From contig JAJEKV010000093.1 of the NCBI GenBank assembly GCA_021234155.1, positions 2,936,043-3,000,042 of the forward strand: a stretch of 64,000 bases of DNA, given 5' to 3'. Positions 44,314 through 55,747 of the stretch are shown here, piece by piece. Position numbers and translations under genes: made by a program. Every line of letters begins with the position of its first letter. The first letter of the stretch is position 1. Source of the stretch: Isoetes taiwanensis. Taxonomy: Eukaryota > Streptophyta > Lycopodiopsida > Isoetales > Isoetaceae. A model generated the notes under the pieces. It searched no databases. It was not told where the DNA came from and worked only from the letters and a program-made list of their open reading frames with translations.

Positions 44314-46007
44314 AATTGGGACTCTAATGCAAGCATTAGAACCTAATAAGGATTTAGCATTTAAGTAAGATTAATCTAAAGTCTTTTTACCGACCGGGGA
44401 TGAAAAATCCTAAAGGCTGTAAGTGCCGGGCTTGAGCATCCTTATCACAATCACCGGAATAAAAAATATCCAAATCTAAATGAAGACCTCAAACATAAAC
44501 TTACCGCCTGTTACTCTCAACCTCGATTACGCCTCCCGCACGTCTACAAGCTGGTCAGATGTAAAACGTATCTCCCACCCTTACATATGCGTACGGAAGG
44601 CCTTCATAAAAACCCCCCTCCCGCCCATGCACATGTTTAGTACGACCCAACTTTGTGAACCCCCCTTGGCGAGGATGATATGAGCACCACCTTACTCTTG
44701 GCCAGGTTGACGTGCATATCAGTCGCCTGGCAGAATGTGTCCAGGAGGGGATCTATATTTAATGATCAGGGAATTGTATAAATGTAGGGAACGCGACAAC
44801 TATGCCCGTCTTGCATAATAAAATCTAGTGGAACCTTCTCTTCTGTTTTGGTAGGTCATGTAATTGTCTCATAGACGTCATGTGTTAAAATTGAACATAA
44901 TATAAATTGGAGCCTCCATGATGGCTTTTTTAGGCGGCATCAAAAGTCATATGTTGGGATATATAATTGTTCCTACCTTTCTTCTTTTATTGTATGTCCT
45001 ACCAGATGTACATTGATCATTCCATGGGACAAATACAAACAAGATATCCTTAGAGCAATATCGTTTTGCTATCTTTTAAACTGTATGATATGATAAATAA
45101 GTATGTGGTGTCAAAAGATGATGTATAGCATTGTTACTGCACATGAGTGAGTTGGTAGTTGGAGCTGTTCAACTGACATGCCCACTAAGTTTATGTTTGG
45201 TAGAAAGAAATGTAATAATATCTATAATCCATATTCCCAATGCATGGGGATAAGACCAATGATATTGGACAAAAGCACCACTATTGAGATTCTATTGAAC
45301 ACTTAAATAATGGATCCTTAATATAGAGTGCAATGTCAACAATTTAAACAAAACCAACTTGTCTTGTGTGGCCAACGATGAAAGTTTATTGCTCACTTAA
45401 AATATATAAACCATGTACATGATGCTACCATTTAGATACATCCATTGGGCATTATAACATTTGATACTCACTTATATAGAACCTAGAGAGCACACGCTTT
45501 GAGATGATAGACAAAATACGTAACAAAAACTGTAGACCGCAACTAAAACTGAGGAGCATAGGAAAAGTAACTCTACAACTCTAAACCGAAGCGTGAAAGC
45601 CACCTCAATCTATCTAGAAGAACAGACGAGCGAAAGGGACTAGGCTCAGGCCTCACAGTTGGATTCCAATATGACATCTGTAGTCTATTTATGTTAACAC
45701 AGTACAATGTTGCGCTCTTCTTCTTCATCATCCTTTCAAAATCTACAATTTTTTTATAAGAGAATAGAAACAAAGAAAGGTGGTGGGGATGACAGGTCCA
45801 CTTCAGGGGGTGATAAAGAGCACCTCTCACGTTCCCAGCACTGACACTTGCGCAAAGAAGGAAGGAGAGGCGACAGGCGATTGGATGGGGGGTAGATATA
45901 TGCGAAGGCGACAACGTTGGCGCTAGTGTAGATATACATGAAGATGACAAAGGGGATGAATCTTCAGAGCATCTGAAGGTATGGCAGGGAGAGGGCATGG
46001 TCGAGGA

Positions 46008-46010
<3 letters not shown>

Positions 46011-46069
<59 letters not shown>
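46011..46069. repeat. (GATA)n microsatellite, about 15 units
   Basis: Continuous GATA tetranucleotide repeat. On the minus strand it reads as Ser-Ile-Tyr-Leu repeats within a chance open frame (45,923-46,168), which is not a gene. Confidence 0.98.
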
Positions 46070-46239
46070 TGCCTCAGTAGGGGATGGGTTTATAACCACT
46101 GAAGGAGACAATGTTGGTCTGTTGGTAAAGAACAACAGTTGAGTAATTGTATTGGTCATACACAACAACTAGGTCAAAAAGCCAAACAACACTCTATATA
46201 TTCCTGAATTAAAAAAACAAAAGGATGGCAGCCTTCTAA

Positions 46240-47254
46240 CGACCCCTTTTGTCGGTTGGTAAATCTGGACCGTCAGAGCACCCATACATATTTTCGGGCG
46301 TATAATACGCTCCGTACACTAGCGTGCTCCGTACGCTACCCCGTTTTCCACCGTCTAAAAATCCGGATAAAATCTGGCCTCCTAATTTTATCCCGAATCC
46401 CCGTTCACACTGTCAAGGTTTCCCGTTTCCCTTGCACGCGGTAAGAACGATCCAGATGAGATTGCCGCCTGAAAAACATCAATCCTCACCGTCCATCCTC
46501 CGTGCCAAAACTATGACAGATTACGCTTGTCTTCTTCTTGCTTGGCCATGGTGGAAGGTGAACGGTCTTCTGTTTTGTAGCGATCAATGCCGTCTTACAG
46601 TATTCCGGTAAGAGATTAACATATCTTTTCTCTCTTTTACCGTTGTTCTGGCATGTTTTTCTCAAATTTTCTAACATACTTATTGCCTTGGCAGTACTGG
46701 ATATGGCCCAACACCGGAAATCCGCCCTCTTTCTTGTAAGATTTATCTGTCATGACCGTGGATGCATTCTTCTGCATGTTGTCAATTTGATTTTGGCTAT
46801 TTTCGGCTCAAAATCTTTAGTTCTTGGCTCTTTCGACGAACGCCGCTTCGATTAGATTCATTCTTTGAAAATGATCTCGGTACGTATTCTGATCTGATTG
46901 TTATCTTTGACCAGCTCGACTTCTTTCATGTCCGTGGAAATTAGAAGATTGATTTTTAGCTGTTTAAGAGTAATATGAATATATCCACTGTTTGCATGAT
47001 GCAGAATTAATTCAGTTATGTTTCTCCCTTTTGGACAATGATGCATTCGGGCGGTTTCTAACATACAAAATGTTTCCGGTAAGCAGGATATAGAGCTGTT
47101 CAATTTCTCTGTTCTATATGTTTTTCCTATGTGAATTTGTGCTTCCTGTTCATGTTGTAGCTTGGAAAAATGACGCGGCCTCTTTTAATCAGCTACAGAA
47201 ATGGCTGAAGAAAATACAAAAGCATGACGCTGATAAAAGAAAGCCTTAGGTTTG
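46240..47254 (+). promoter_or_regulatory. 5' region and leader exons of the RING gene
   Basis: Locally GC-richer sequence from 46,250 to 46,560 with repeated CGTAC/GCTCCGTAC strings is followed by T-rich stretches with 3' AG boundaries ('tgttcatgttgtag' ending at 47,160). That acceptor places the start of the main exon ~95 bp ahead of the ATG at 47,255. A short upstream ATG frame (47,202 'MAEENTKA') precedes the main start and closes at once. Promoter position is inferred. Confidence 0.35.
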
Positions 47255-48353
47255 ATGTCGAAAAAGAGACGGGAAGAGGAAAAGGAAAGAGTGGACCTAT
47301 GGACAGCTATAAGAGAACCCTGTACACAAAATCAGGCCGCTGTAAGGACTTACCGAAGACCCCAATTCAGGGGCCAGTTATTAGATCATGTAGGCGTGGA
47401 TGCGGAAAGAATGCTTCAAAGCCTGTTATCAAGGGAAGAAGAAACAGGGCAGAAAAGAACTCTTAGGGAAAGACTGATGATGGCAGATGTTCCAGAGCAA
47501 AATGTTCAGGTGGGCATGGGTCCAATGGCAGATATTATAGATCGAAATAATCAGGTGGGCCGGTTACCAACGGCATCATTTTTTTGTAAGCGAGATTGCA
47601 CCAAGAAATTCTATTCCTAATTCTCCAGGTCCATCGACACTAAGGTCATATTTTTCTTTAGTGGATGATTCTCCTCCCATACCCATGAATGAAGAACCAA
47701 TTTCCGGTACAAGCCAGGTCCCTGTTGAGATGGCTACTGGTTCATCAGAAGTAGGTATTAATACTACCCAAGATGTTCAGGGAAGCATTATTCAGGAAAC
47801 TAGTGTGGCTATGCGTGGGAAAACTCTGTTAAGAACTTTACTCTATGAAGATCAAAATAATGAAACTTCAACTGCTCAAGAACAGGGGCTATATGGGGAG
47901 ATTATAGACAATAATCCAGGAACTAGCAGTTTGGAAAATCATGAAGCTGGTTTGGTAGATAATGATTCTTCAATACATGTTTCAGATTCAGGGGTGTCAA
48001 TGGAAACTGGCTACAACCCAAGGCTGACGTCTGATACAGTTGGAACTCCAATCCGTGTTTCCTTATTAGCTCTGCTGAGGGAACAAGATGATGGAAATGG
48101 TGTAATTGTGATGGGCAGACACAGAGTGACATCTTCAGCACCTATGAACTGTGAAATTGAAGATCTGGAAGAGGAAACCAGAGTTGATGACCCTGATTCT
48201 ACCTGCTGTGTCTGTATGATGAACCAGAAAGGCGCAGCATTTATTCCTTGTGGCCACACCTTTTGTCGAAACTGTGTCCGAGAGCTCAGAAAGGCAAGAG
48301 GTATGTGCCCTCTTTGCAACAAAGAAATCAAGGATATTCTCAACCTGTACTAA
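47255..48353 (+). CDS. C3HC4 RING-finger protein (probable E3 ubiquitin ligase)
   Basis: The first part, from ATG at 47,255, is a charged conserved-looking segment ('SKKRREEEKERVDLWTAIRE', 'YRRPQFRGQLLDHVGVDAER', 'TLRERLM'). After a one-base frame change at a T7 run (about 47,580-47,586), the second part continues in the frame of 47,588-48,353 through a Ser/Thr/Glu-rich linker. It ends in a C-terminal RING: C-x2-C-x11-C-x-H-x2-C-x2-C-x10-C-x2-C in 'CCVCMMNQKGAAFIPCGHTF' and 'CRNCVRELRKARGMCPLC', about 48,206-48,330. RING domains of this kind recruit E2 enzymes. The frame ends 'DILNLY', two residues after a typical short RING tail. If the homopolymer is six T, the gene reads continuously from 47,255. 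No membrane segment is seen. Confidence 0.85.
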
Positions 48354-48632
48354 CACACAATCACATTTATTTAGATAACATTGTTAGCCTGTATTGTATG
48401 ATTCTTCTGATAGAACTAATATTGCCTTTTTGAAAATAAGAGGCCTCTGATTTGATTGGCACTATTGTGAGATAATATTCCATTTAGGACTGTTCAGAAA
48501 CTAGCGCGTGGAATTGTGCAATGGCTTTAAATTCTGGGAACTCCGTGCATGACACATCTGATCATTGATGATAGATTAAATTGCAGAATGCGACCTGTAG
48601 CAAATGGGTTCCTTTCACTTTGTTGTGGAAAC

Positions 48633-48638
48633 AATAAA
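48633..48638 (+). terminator. Putative poly(A) signal of the RING gene
   Basis: AATAAA lies 280 bases downstream of the stop codon at 48,353, a plausible 3' UTR length. Only the hexamer is seen; the cleavage site is not determinable. Confidence 0.45.
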
Positions 48639-48889
48639 ATTCAAAGGAGAGTAGTGAATGCAATTCAATGGCATTCATTACTTTGATCCTATAGGTACTT
48701 AGTGGCTTCCTATAAAGGAGGCATTTCTTGCATTTCGACCAGTCTTAAATATCATACACTGTCATGTTTGAACCAAAGGCATTTCTTTTTTCCTTGGTGA
48801 TGATGACACTCGTATTTCCTTCTGATGGCGGGCGTGTCCCGTTCTAATTTGAACTACATTTTGATAAAAGCTGGAGTCATTAAATGTGC

Positions 48890-49110
48890 TACTAGGATTT
48901 TCCCTACAATTTACATGGGAATAAGAATAAAGGGTTTTTACATGTGAATAAGAATAAAGGGTTAAAATCCATTGAAGGGCATTTGAATGTCCTTCCTAGG
49001 ATTTTTCCCTAGTGCCCTTCCTAGGATTTTCCCTACGTTTTACTTGAAAATAAGAATAAAGTGTTTTAACTCCTAGGATTTTCCCTACGTCTTACACGTG
49101 AATAAGAATA
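48890..49110 (+). repeat. Irregular minisatellite
   Basis: A unit of about 40-50 bp recurs about four times with deletions: 'cctaggattttccctacgtt' + 'ttac..g.gaataagaataaa' + 'gggtttta'. Starts near 48,892, 48,996, 49,019 and 49,072. It is non-coding, just downstream of the RING gene. Confidence 0.8.
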
Positions 49111-49349
49111 TTTTTTTGATAATGGCATAGTTTAACTTCAATCGGATTCTTGAGGTCATGGGGGCAGCAAGGTGGTCATGGGGGCAACAATAATAGCTGA
49201 CCCCATTTAGTTCTACCAGGGCAAGAAAATCTAACTTGATTCTATCGGTTTCCTCGAGGTGATGTCATTGTGGTTAAGAATGGTTGACGAATCTAGAAGA
49301 ATGCTTATCCAACTTGGCGTTAAATTTCTGCAAAACTCTATTAAGTGGA

Positions 49350-49427
49350 TCTATATAACGCTATATAACTAGTCCAAATAGCGGACTCTATATAACGCTA
49401 TATAACTAGTCCTAAATAGCGGACTAC
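49350..49427 (+). repeat. 39 bp tandem duplication
   Basis: Two adjacent copies of 'tctatataacgctatataac' + 'tagtcc(t)aaatagcggac' (about 49,350-49,388 and 49,389-49,427), differing by one base. Each unit has an internal direct repeat 'ctatataac'. Confidence 0.85.
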
Positions 49428-49914
49428 ACAATAGTGATAATGAGTAAAGAACAGAAGGGAAGGTTCAAATTACTGTATTATTTTGTAGAAATTGAATCAT
49501 GTAATTTTTCTCCAATTTTTGTGGAGCATCGTTGTGTTTCCTTTTCCCATCCATCCTTGTTCCAACATTCCGGTTCTGGCCAGAATTTCTTTTTTTTTTG
49601 GCTTGTCGGCCATGCCGTTATGGCCATGGATCGTTTGGTAGTCTTTCCAATGAGAAGGAGAAGCTATGGCATGAGCAAGGGTTCCAACCATGAATCAGAA
49701 TTTTATGCTTTGAATCTTATCTTCTCTATGAATCAGATGCTTCCGGGGACATTGGTTTTATCCGAAGTCTGATTTAGCAAGGTATGGTAATTTTTTTCGC
49801 ATACAAGAAGTTTCTTTTTGTTGCAATTCTTTTATGGAAGGCAACTAACGCGCATCAGCGCATAGGCACGCCTAACACGACATAATTGCAATAAAAAGGA
49901 AGTTATTGTTACTT

Positions 49915-50130
49915 GTGTTAGAATATGCAACCCTCCAACTCAGCATAGTCACATGCTATACATGTGGCATGGTGACATGTCCAAGAGTCATGTCCGAGAT
50001 AACTAAAGGTCGTGTCTATAAATTCAGTTATATCTAAGCTATGTGAGAGGCTTGTTCTCACGTTTTCTATTCTATCCAATATAATACTGTGTGCATTCTA
50101 GTTATCTCCCGAGATTCCCAAATATTAAGA
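49915..50130 (+). mobile_element. Orphan copia-like LTR
   Basis: Starts TGTTAGAATATGC, a frequent Ty1/copia LTR beginning. It has a TATA box 'tataaat' at 50,017-50,023 and reaches the primer-binding site at 50,131. The 3' edge lacks a clear CA. What follows (50,150-50,600) reads as degraded gag-like sequence only in short pieces. No pol and no second LTR were found. Confidence 0.6.
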
Positions 50131-50142
50131 TGGTATCGAGCC
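50131..50142 (+). promoter_or_regulatory. Copia primer-binding site remnant (initiator-Met tRNA type)
   Basis: TGGTATCGAGCC closely matches TGGTATCAGAGC, the primer-binding site complementary to the 3' end of plant initiator tRNA-Met, with one missing base. It lies directly after the LTR. Confidence 0.7.
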
Positions 50143-50149
50143 AAAGTGC

Positions 50150-50980
50150 TCTTAAAGATCCTAGCCTGATAGGCGATGACGTCCGAACAATCATCTTTGG
50201 TGATGAAGTGGGAGAGCCTCCTCCGGATGAAGGCGAAGACGGAAGACAATGAAAGCATTTTATTCTTGGAATCAAGGATTGATAGGGTTGTGTGATGCAA
50301 AAGTTTTAAACCCATCAATTGGGACATCGCATGCGAGGCATTGCCGATTTTACTCAATCGTGAAGACACACGCAGAAGGAAAAGAAACGAATGGCCAACA
50401 ATACCTCCCGAATTGGCGTAAGAAAGACAATGAGTGCGTAAGGAGACGCCTCTTCTAGAGATATTCTGAAGAAATTGTAGACACAGACAAAAGGTGAATT
50501 ACCGGAAAAAAGAGCAAACGACGAGAGAAGGACCAAAGTGAGACAAGCAAACAAAATGAGGAGGACTATGATTTGGACCTCGACTTGTCTTGTGCTATAT
50601 TATTATTGTTGACTGTAAACTATTGCCAAATTTGATGTACTAAAAAAAATTAAAGAAATAATTATTATTCTTTCTACCTTATTTAGATGTCTTCGAATTC
50701 CTACTTTTGGAGATTGTATACTTATGTCTGAATTTTGCCATTTTCAAGTGCTCTTCTTTATAAATACAAGATCGTCACTTCAAAAGAACCCAAAATGCAG
50801 GAAAAAATAATCTGAACCTTTCGAAATTCCCAACTTCTTAAAAAAAAAAAGTCGATTTTTAGAACATGGTGTTTTTCTAAAGGGAATCTTTGAAATGAGA
50901 ATGATGCAACACTCCCATTTAATTTGTAACAGTGTTAATTTGTGAAGTTGGAGGTGTATTGGTTAATCTTTTCGTCTGGC
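50150..50980. other. Decayed copia interior or intergenic sequence
   Basis: Short frames only (50,067-50,369 minus; 50,249-50,458 plus). A charged plus-strand piece near 50,210-50,460 could be gag remnant; no motif supports it. Confidence 0.3.
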
Positions 50981-50999
50981 GACCAATTCTCTTACTTTT

Positions 51000-53716
51000 T
51001 CCTAGGTGTCGCAGTTAAGGTGAGCTATGAATTGCTGCTGACAGATTGCACAATTCCTTCCACTGCAAATTTAAGAAAAGTCTTACTCTCTCTAGCTCGT
51101 AAACTACCAAGAAGAGCTGTGCAAGATTTAGGCAAAAGAATGTACCTTACTGTTTGAATTCCCCCTGCATCTCTTCCAAAATAAATTGGCCATTCACTAT
51201 CTTCTGCAGCACCTTACAAACCTTTTCTGTGTTTTTTAAACCCTACATTTCCCTCCATACCATAATACCCATGTCCTTCTGCTTTGCAGATTCGTGTCTT
51301 TTCCTTTTCGATTCCTTTGACTTGCCTTTAGTTTTCAAGGTCCCCTCAGCAAACATATCAAAAAAACTTTTTTGAAGTTCCTAGACCTGAAAAGAAAGAA
51401 AGAAACAAAGGTTAGAAAACTTCACATCCATGCGCGCATGGCCAAAGATCAAAGAGCAGAAAGATATCTTACATGTCCGTACCTGGAAGCTAGTTGAAAG
51501 TAATTGTCGTACTTCACAAGAGAGGATCTGGCATCAGTAAAAAGTATAAGTTAAGCAACACTTAGTAGCGCACTACTCTCAAGTAAAGGTTCTGGTCATC
51601 TTTAATATCCTTCTCACCCTGACGCTCTAAACGAAATAGTTCATATTCTTTGTGCATGAACTTGATTTTGTCCGTGAAGCTCATGCTCATCCGATACTCA
51701 CTATCCACATTGTGGCTCGTGGTAAGCAACATAGCTTCAGAGTCAGTGACACCCACGTACACAAAGCCAAATATTTGCGAGAAACAGTAAGGTTGCCTTC
51801 TCGTTTTGAAGCTATGGGTGCCCCCCAGAACAAAATATCTATAAATTTTCATCCTCTTCCTTTACAAACTGATCCTTAGAGGTGCACTGGGAAAGGTCAA
51901 CAATACAGATGTGCAGTGTTGTTGTTGCATTGGTCTATCTCTTATTCGCTCTTTGAGACCAGATAAATGCCCAGAGTAAATTTTTTGAACTTGCAGCCGT
52001 CTCACACCAGTCTCGTCTTTGGGGCACAATTTGACAAGGAGGTGCATAATACCCGACACCCGACATCTCAGCTCAATTTCTTTGAGCTTCCTAGATGCCA
52101 TGTCCTTCTCCTTGCTAGCAATCCTTGTACCTGGTGCTGGAGGCAAAGCAAATTTTGTAGCCTCTTTAGCTACTTTGGTAGTTAGTGGAGCAGTATTTAT
52201 CACTAGGCCCGCCTTAAAATAATTTTTTTTTGCTTTCTTCTTTGGTGGCCTCTCCACCACCTCAACCTCAAACTCTTCTTCTTCAGATTCAGGCTCCGAT
52301 TCCTGCTCTTCATCGACCATTTCCAAATCAACACTCTCTGTAACTCTAGGAATGATTAGCTTAGGCATAGAAGGCATTACATCCTTGAGAAACTTAGCAG
52401 TAGGTCCGCTAGAAGTAAAAAGAGGATCTTTGTTCAAAAGAAGATCCTTTAGTATGGAAATAAGATCCTACAAATGAAAAAGATAAATGCCTATAAGCTC
52501 ATAGATCAAACTAATATTGCTATGCGTACACAGAAATAACACTTACAATTTTATTCTTCATTCGGCTTTGAATATAGCCCCCGCATATCTTCCGGAGAGG
52601 AGACTCAACTTAAAATATCCACCATCCACGGAATAGACATGCTCACTTCCTTTGGTGGTGGTTGTGCACTTAATGTGGAACATTCCAAATAGCTCTACAT
52701 CAACTAGCCTTCCACATCTTCTGAAGTTTTCCAGGTCTTGAGTTTCCTTGCTAGTTTCAGTACCAATATACAGATATAAAGAATGAGCCGTTGAAGGTTC
52801 ACCTGTACCTTTGACTAGCAACCATTGCTGATCCTTACAAAAGAAAGAACCATCATCGGCCACTGAAAACTCCTGCTGACTCTGAGGAACAACTGTCTGT
52901 ATATTCTTTTCTTTCTATGTTCGTTTCCTTCTGGTTGTGTTTTGGAAGAATCCACCCTCAGTAAGCTTGTTAGTGTTCCTCTTCTTACTGAAATACAGAA
53001 GACAAACACAATATCAAACAACCTTTTTCCTATGCGCGCATAGACAAGCAGTGGAAGTTTGGTTATGCACACAAAAACATGCCGTAGAAAAAACTTTGTG
53101 CCTATGAGCGCATAGGCAAACAAACCAAACAAATATTATGCCTATGCACGCATACTAAGGAATTAAATATTTTGCCTATGCGCGCATAGTTAAGCAATAC
53201 AAAAAAAATATTGAGTCTATGCACACAAGCAGCACAAAAAAATGCTAAAGCTATGCGCGCATAGACAAGCATAAGCATAAAATTCTCATGGCAATGCGCG
53301 CATAGATAAGCATCATGACAAAATAAATAAGGATGTGAAACTTCCGTACTACATGAACCCTAAGGCACACAAACTGGTGAAACTGATCTAAGACAACGCA
53401 AAGCATGCACAGACCAAGCGAAGATGACAAAAAATAACCCTAAAAATGACTTTTTTGTCTTTTGGAAGAAGGTCTAATTAAGCAAGAAATGCATAAAGTT
53501 TTCTAGAAAATAACCTAATTACTAGCAGTAAAGATCTTGAGGTACCTTCCACCTGCCATTTGTGTCGAGCCTATGCAACTTCCTATAGATGTGAACAGGT
53601 GAAAAAGGCGGAGCAACTTTGGAGGCGGAGGTCGAGCACCCAGGAGCAAAGGTCTCAGGGTTTCCCTTATGGAAAATTTTGAAGGGTGCAAGTTTAGTAC
53701 ACTTGGCGAATTTCAC
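51000..53716 (-). CDS. Unidentified multi-exon gene, probable nuclear protein
   Basis: Exon 1 begins at ATG 53,716 ('MKFAKCTKLAPFKIFHKGNP') and ends at a GT donor at 53,545 ('NGRWK' then gtacct), 57 codons. Exon 2 (about 52,983-52,547) reads 'RNTNKLTEGGFFQNTTRRKR', an in-frame TAG at 52,915-52,917, then 'FSVADDGSFFCKDQQWLLVK' and 'HVYSVDGGYF'; donor gtaagt at 52,546. Exon 3 begins at 52,467 ('DLISILKDLLLNKDPLF') and includes an acidic run ('EEQESEPESEEEEFEVEVVE') next to a basic NLS ('RPPKKKAKK'). After one in-frame TAA at ~51,862 it continues to about 51,562 ('GFVYVGVTDSEAMLLTTSHN'). Smaller exons follow at about 51,535-51,490 and 51,380-51,160 (Lys-rich). I do not recognise a family. Two in-frame stops suggest decay or sequence error. 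Confidence 0.55.
51862..52467 (-). CDS. Exon 3 of the unidentified nuclear-protein gene
   Basis: Long open exon of about 200 codons. It contains the acidic stretch, the 'PPKKKAKK' NLS and a conserved-looking helical part ('KEIELRCRVSGIMHLLVKLC', 'GHLSGLKERIRDR'). The 5' edge is an AG acceptor ('catttgtag' then gatctt). This is the most protein-like part of the gene. Confidence 0.6.
   Translation of the reverse strand, partial: DLISILKDLLLNKDPLFTSSGPTAKFLKDVMPSMPKLIIPRVTESVDLEMVDEEQESEPESEEEEFEVEVVERPPKKKAKKNYFKAGLVINTAPLTTKVAKEATKFALPPAPGTRIASKEKDMASRKLKEIELRCRVSGIMHLLVKLCPKDETGVRRLQVQKIYSGHLSGLKERIRDRPMQQQHCTSVLLTFPSAPLRISL
53025..53315 (-). repeat. Cluster of CTATGCGCGCATAG palindromes in intron 1
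   Basis: Perfect or near-perfect copies of the 14 bp palindrome CTATGCGCGCATAG (sometimes CCTATG..CATAGG) occur at about 53,030, 53,101 (GAGCGC variant), 53,137 (CACGC variant), 53,176, 53,250 and 53,293, with one decayed copy near 53,216. They are separated by 35-75 bp of A-rich, unrelated sequence ('aagcaatacaaaaaaa'-like). The cluster lies between exon 1 (ends 53,546) and exon 2 (starts 52,983). The core TGCGCGCA is alternating pyrimidine-purine. Related single copies occur at 51,425-51,440 and 49,849-49,867. Confidence 0.85.
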
Positions 53717-53719
53717 GAT

Positions 53720-54745
53720 TTAAAAGTTAGCTAAGTTGGCGAATATTTCCTTATATGGAAGTTAGGACATAGTCCTAAAGGCGAATTTTTGACGAACGAC
53801 ATTGAAATATATAGAAAAGTATATTAGTGCTTCTGGAAGATGTAGGAACAAAGTTTGGAAAATTTGTAATAAAAAAACACTATTGAACACAACTTGTTAA
53901 TAATTTGTTTAAATATGCCAAGACCTAGGGTAAAGTAACTTGGAAATATAAAAGGGGAAGGCATTTTGGCTTAGCTTTCAATAGACAGTGATTTCACAAA
54001 GCACAGTTGATGTAAAGAATCAATTCTCGTTGTGATGTTGACATTGATTCAATCGACCTAGTTACGCCCTTGAGTCTTACTTGCAATTGATTCCCCATGG
54101 TTGGAAACCCTTAATATTAAAGATTAATAATGAACCATTGTAAATCAACATGCAAACGTGTATTTTCCAATGGGGAACCCATCACATGTAGTTTCCAAAC
54201 CCGTGTGCTTCTTGTTAAGGAACCATCTTTTGATCTTATAAAGTTATACCCCAAGTGTTAAATGTTAAAATATAAGACAAACAAGATGTAAAATACCATT
54301 CTAAAGGCTTTAAGTATTCACGATTTCTCACATTTAACCTAAAAATCCCGAGATTGATATATGAGGGCCAAAGAAGTTGAAATTCTCATTTAAGTAGAAA
54401 GTGTTGTCCTAAATTTTAACATTCCGAAAGATTGTTGACATTCCTATGTTTTTGGATGCAAATTTAACAATTGGGTGAATCGTAGACAGTGAACAATATT
54501 TTTTTTTCATTGCGGAAACATCGATCTTCTCTCCCAGATTTCGCACAGCACACTTGATTAGAAGACTCGATTTTTTCTGATGCCAAAGCCAGATATCCAC
54601 TGATCCGATCAAACTAATTATGCCCAACGGGTTTGCTGCATGTCGAATTATAAATGTTCTTGTCTTTCGCACCTACTGTTCGTACTAAAAACCAATCTAA
54701 TACTGTGTTAACTTTACCAAAAATGACAGACTGACCATGCAGTCT
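53720..54745. other. Intergenic stretch, nothing recognised
   Basis: AT-rich with no coherent frame other than a chance 87-codon minus-strand one (54,409-54,672). Likely holds the promoter of the gene at 51.0-53.7 kb, but no TATA or other element stands out. Confidence 0.35.
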
Positions 54746-54759
54746 GGAAATACGCATCA

Positions 54760-55635
54760 ATGTTTTGAATTCCTCCTCCTCTTCATAGTATCTAACCTAT
54801 AATATCCTGTAAGAACCTGTATCTAACTGTAAGAACCTGCTTCATTCTGTAAGAACCTTTAAGAACCTGTAAGAACCTGCTTCATTCTATAGCTCTTATC
54901 TGTATGCTTCATTCCCTCTTCTCTAAACTTGTAGACATGCATCATTTTATAATCTGTGATGCTAAATTCCCTCTTCTCTTAACCTGTGAACATGCATCAT
55001 TGTTTTGAGTTCTTGACCTGTAAGAACAGTAAGAACAGAACATAGATAAAATGACCACATTAAACTTGGCTGCACATACTAGCAGCCAATGAGTTTTACA
55101 TTGTGCATGATCATAATGCTCAATTCATGTATAAACATTATGCAGCATGTAAGAACAGAACATGCATAGCATAAAATAACTAAATCAAACTTGGCTGCAA
55201 AATATGGAGTGAATCTGCAGAACAAATGAATTTCACGATTTCATTCTATAGTTCTTCATTCTGTATGCTACATTCCCTCTTCTCTAAACTTGTAGACGTG
55301 CATCATTTTATAGCTCTTATCTGTGAAGCTAAATTCCTTTTTTTCTGTGATGCTAAATTCCCTCTTCTCTTAACCTGTGAACATGCATCACTGTTTTGAG
55401 TTCCTGACCTGTAAGAACAGTAAGAACAGAACATATATAAAATAATCACATTAAACTTGGTTGCACATACTAGCAGCCAATGAGTTTTACATTGTGCATG
55501 ATCAGAATGCTCAATTCATGTAAACATTATGCAACATGTAAGAACAGAACATGCATAGCATAAAATAACTAAATCAAACTTGGCTGCAAAATATGGAGTG
55601 AATCTGCAAAATATAAAATGAATCTGCGAAACAAA
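54760..55635. repeat. ~390 bp imperfect tandem duplication with 'tgtaagaacc' repeats
   Basis: A block starting 'cttgtagacatgcatcattt' (about 54,928) and ending 'gcaaaatatggagtgaatct' (about 55,217) returns at about 55,290-55,607 with few substitutions and one short insertion. The left edge (54,805-54,895) and both copies contain short 'tgtaagaac(c/a)' direct repeats, which also precede the duplication. Non-coding. Confidence 0.9.
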
Positions 55636-55747
55636 TGAATTGCTGAGCATATACTGTTTTAGATTGTGCAGAAAAAGCAAGGAATCAGAACTGCACTGAA
55701 AATACTAATTACGATTTTACACCTATATTCAAACTAGCTCCTTCAAA

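Noticed and set aside
45923-46168. Minus-strand ORF with Ser-Ile-Tyr-Leu repeats
   Set aside because: The repeats are simply the translation of the (GATA)n microsatellite.
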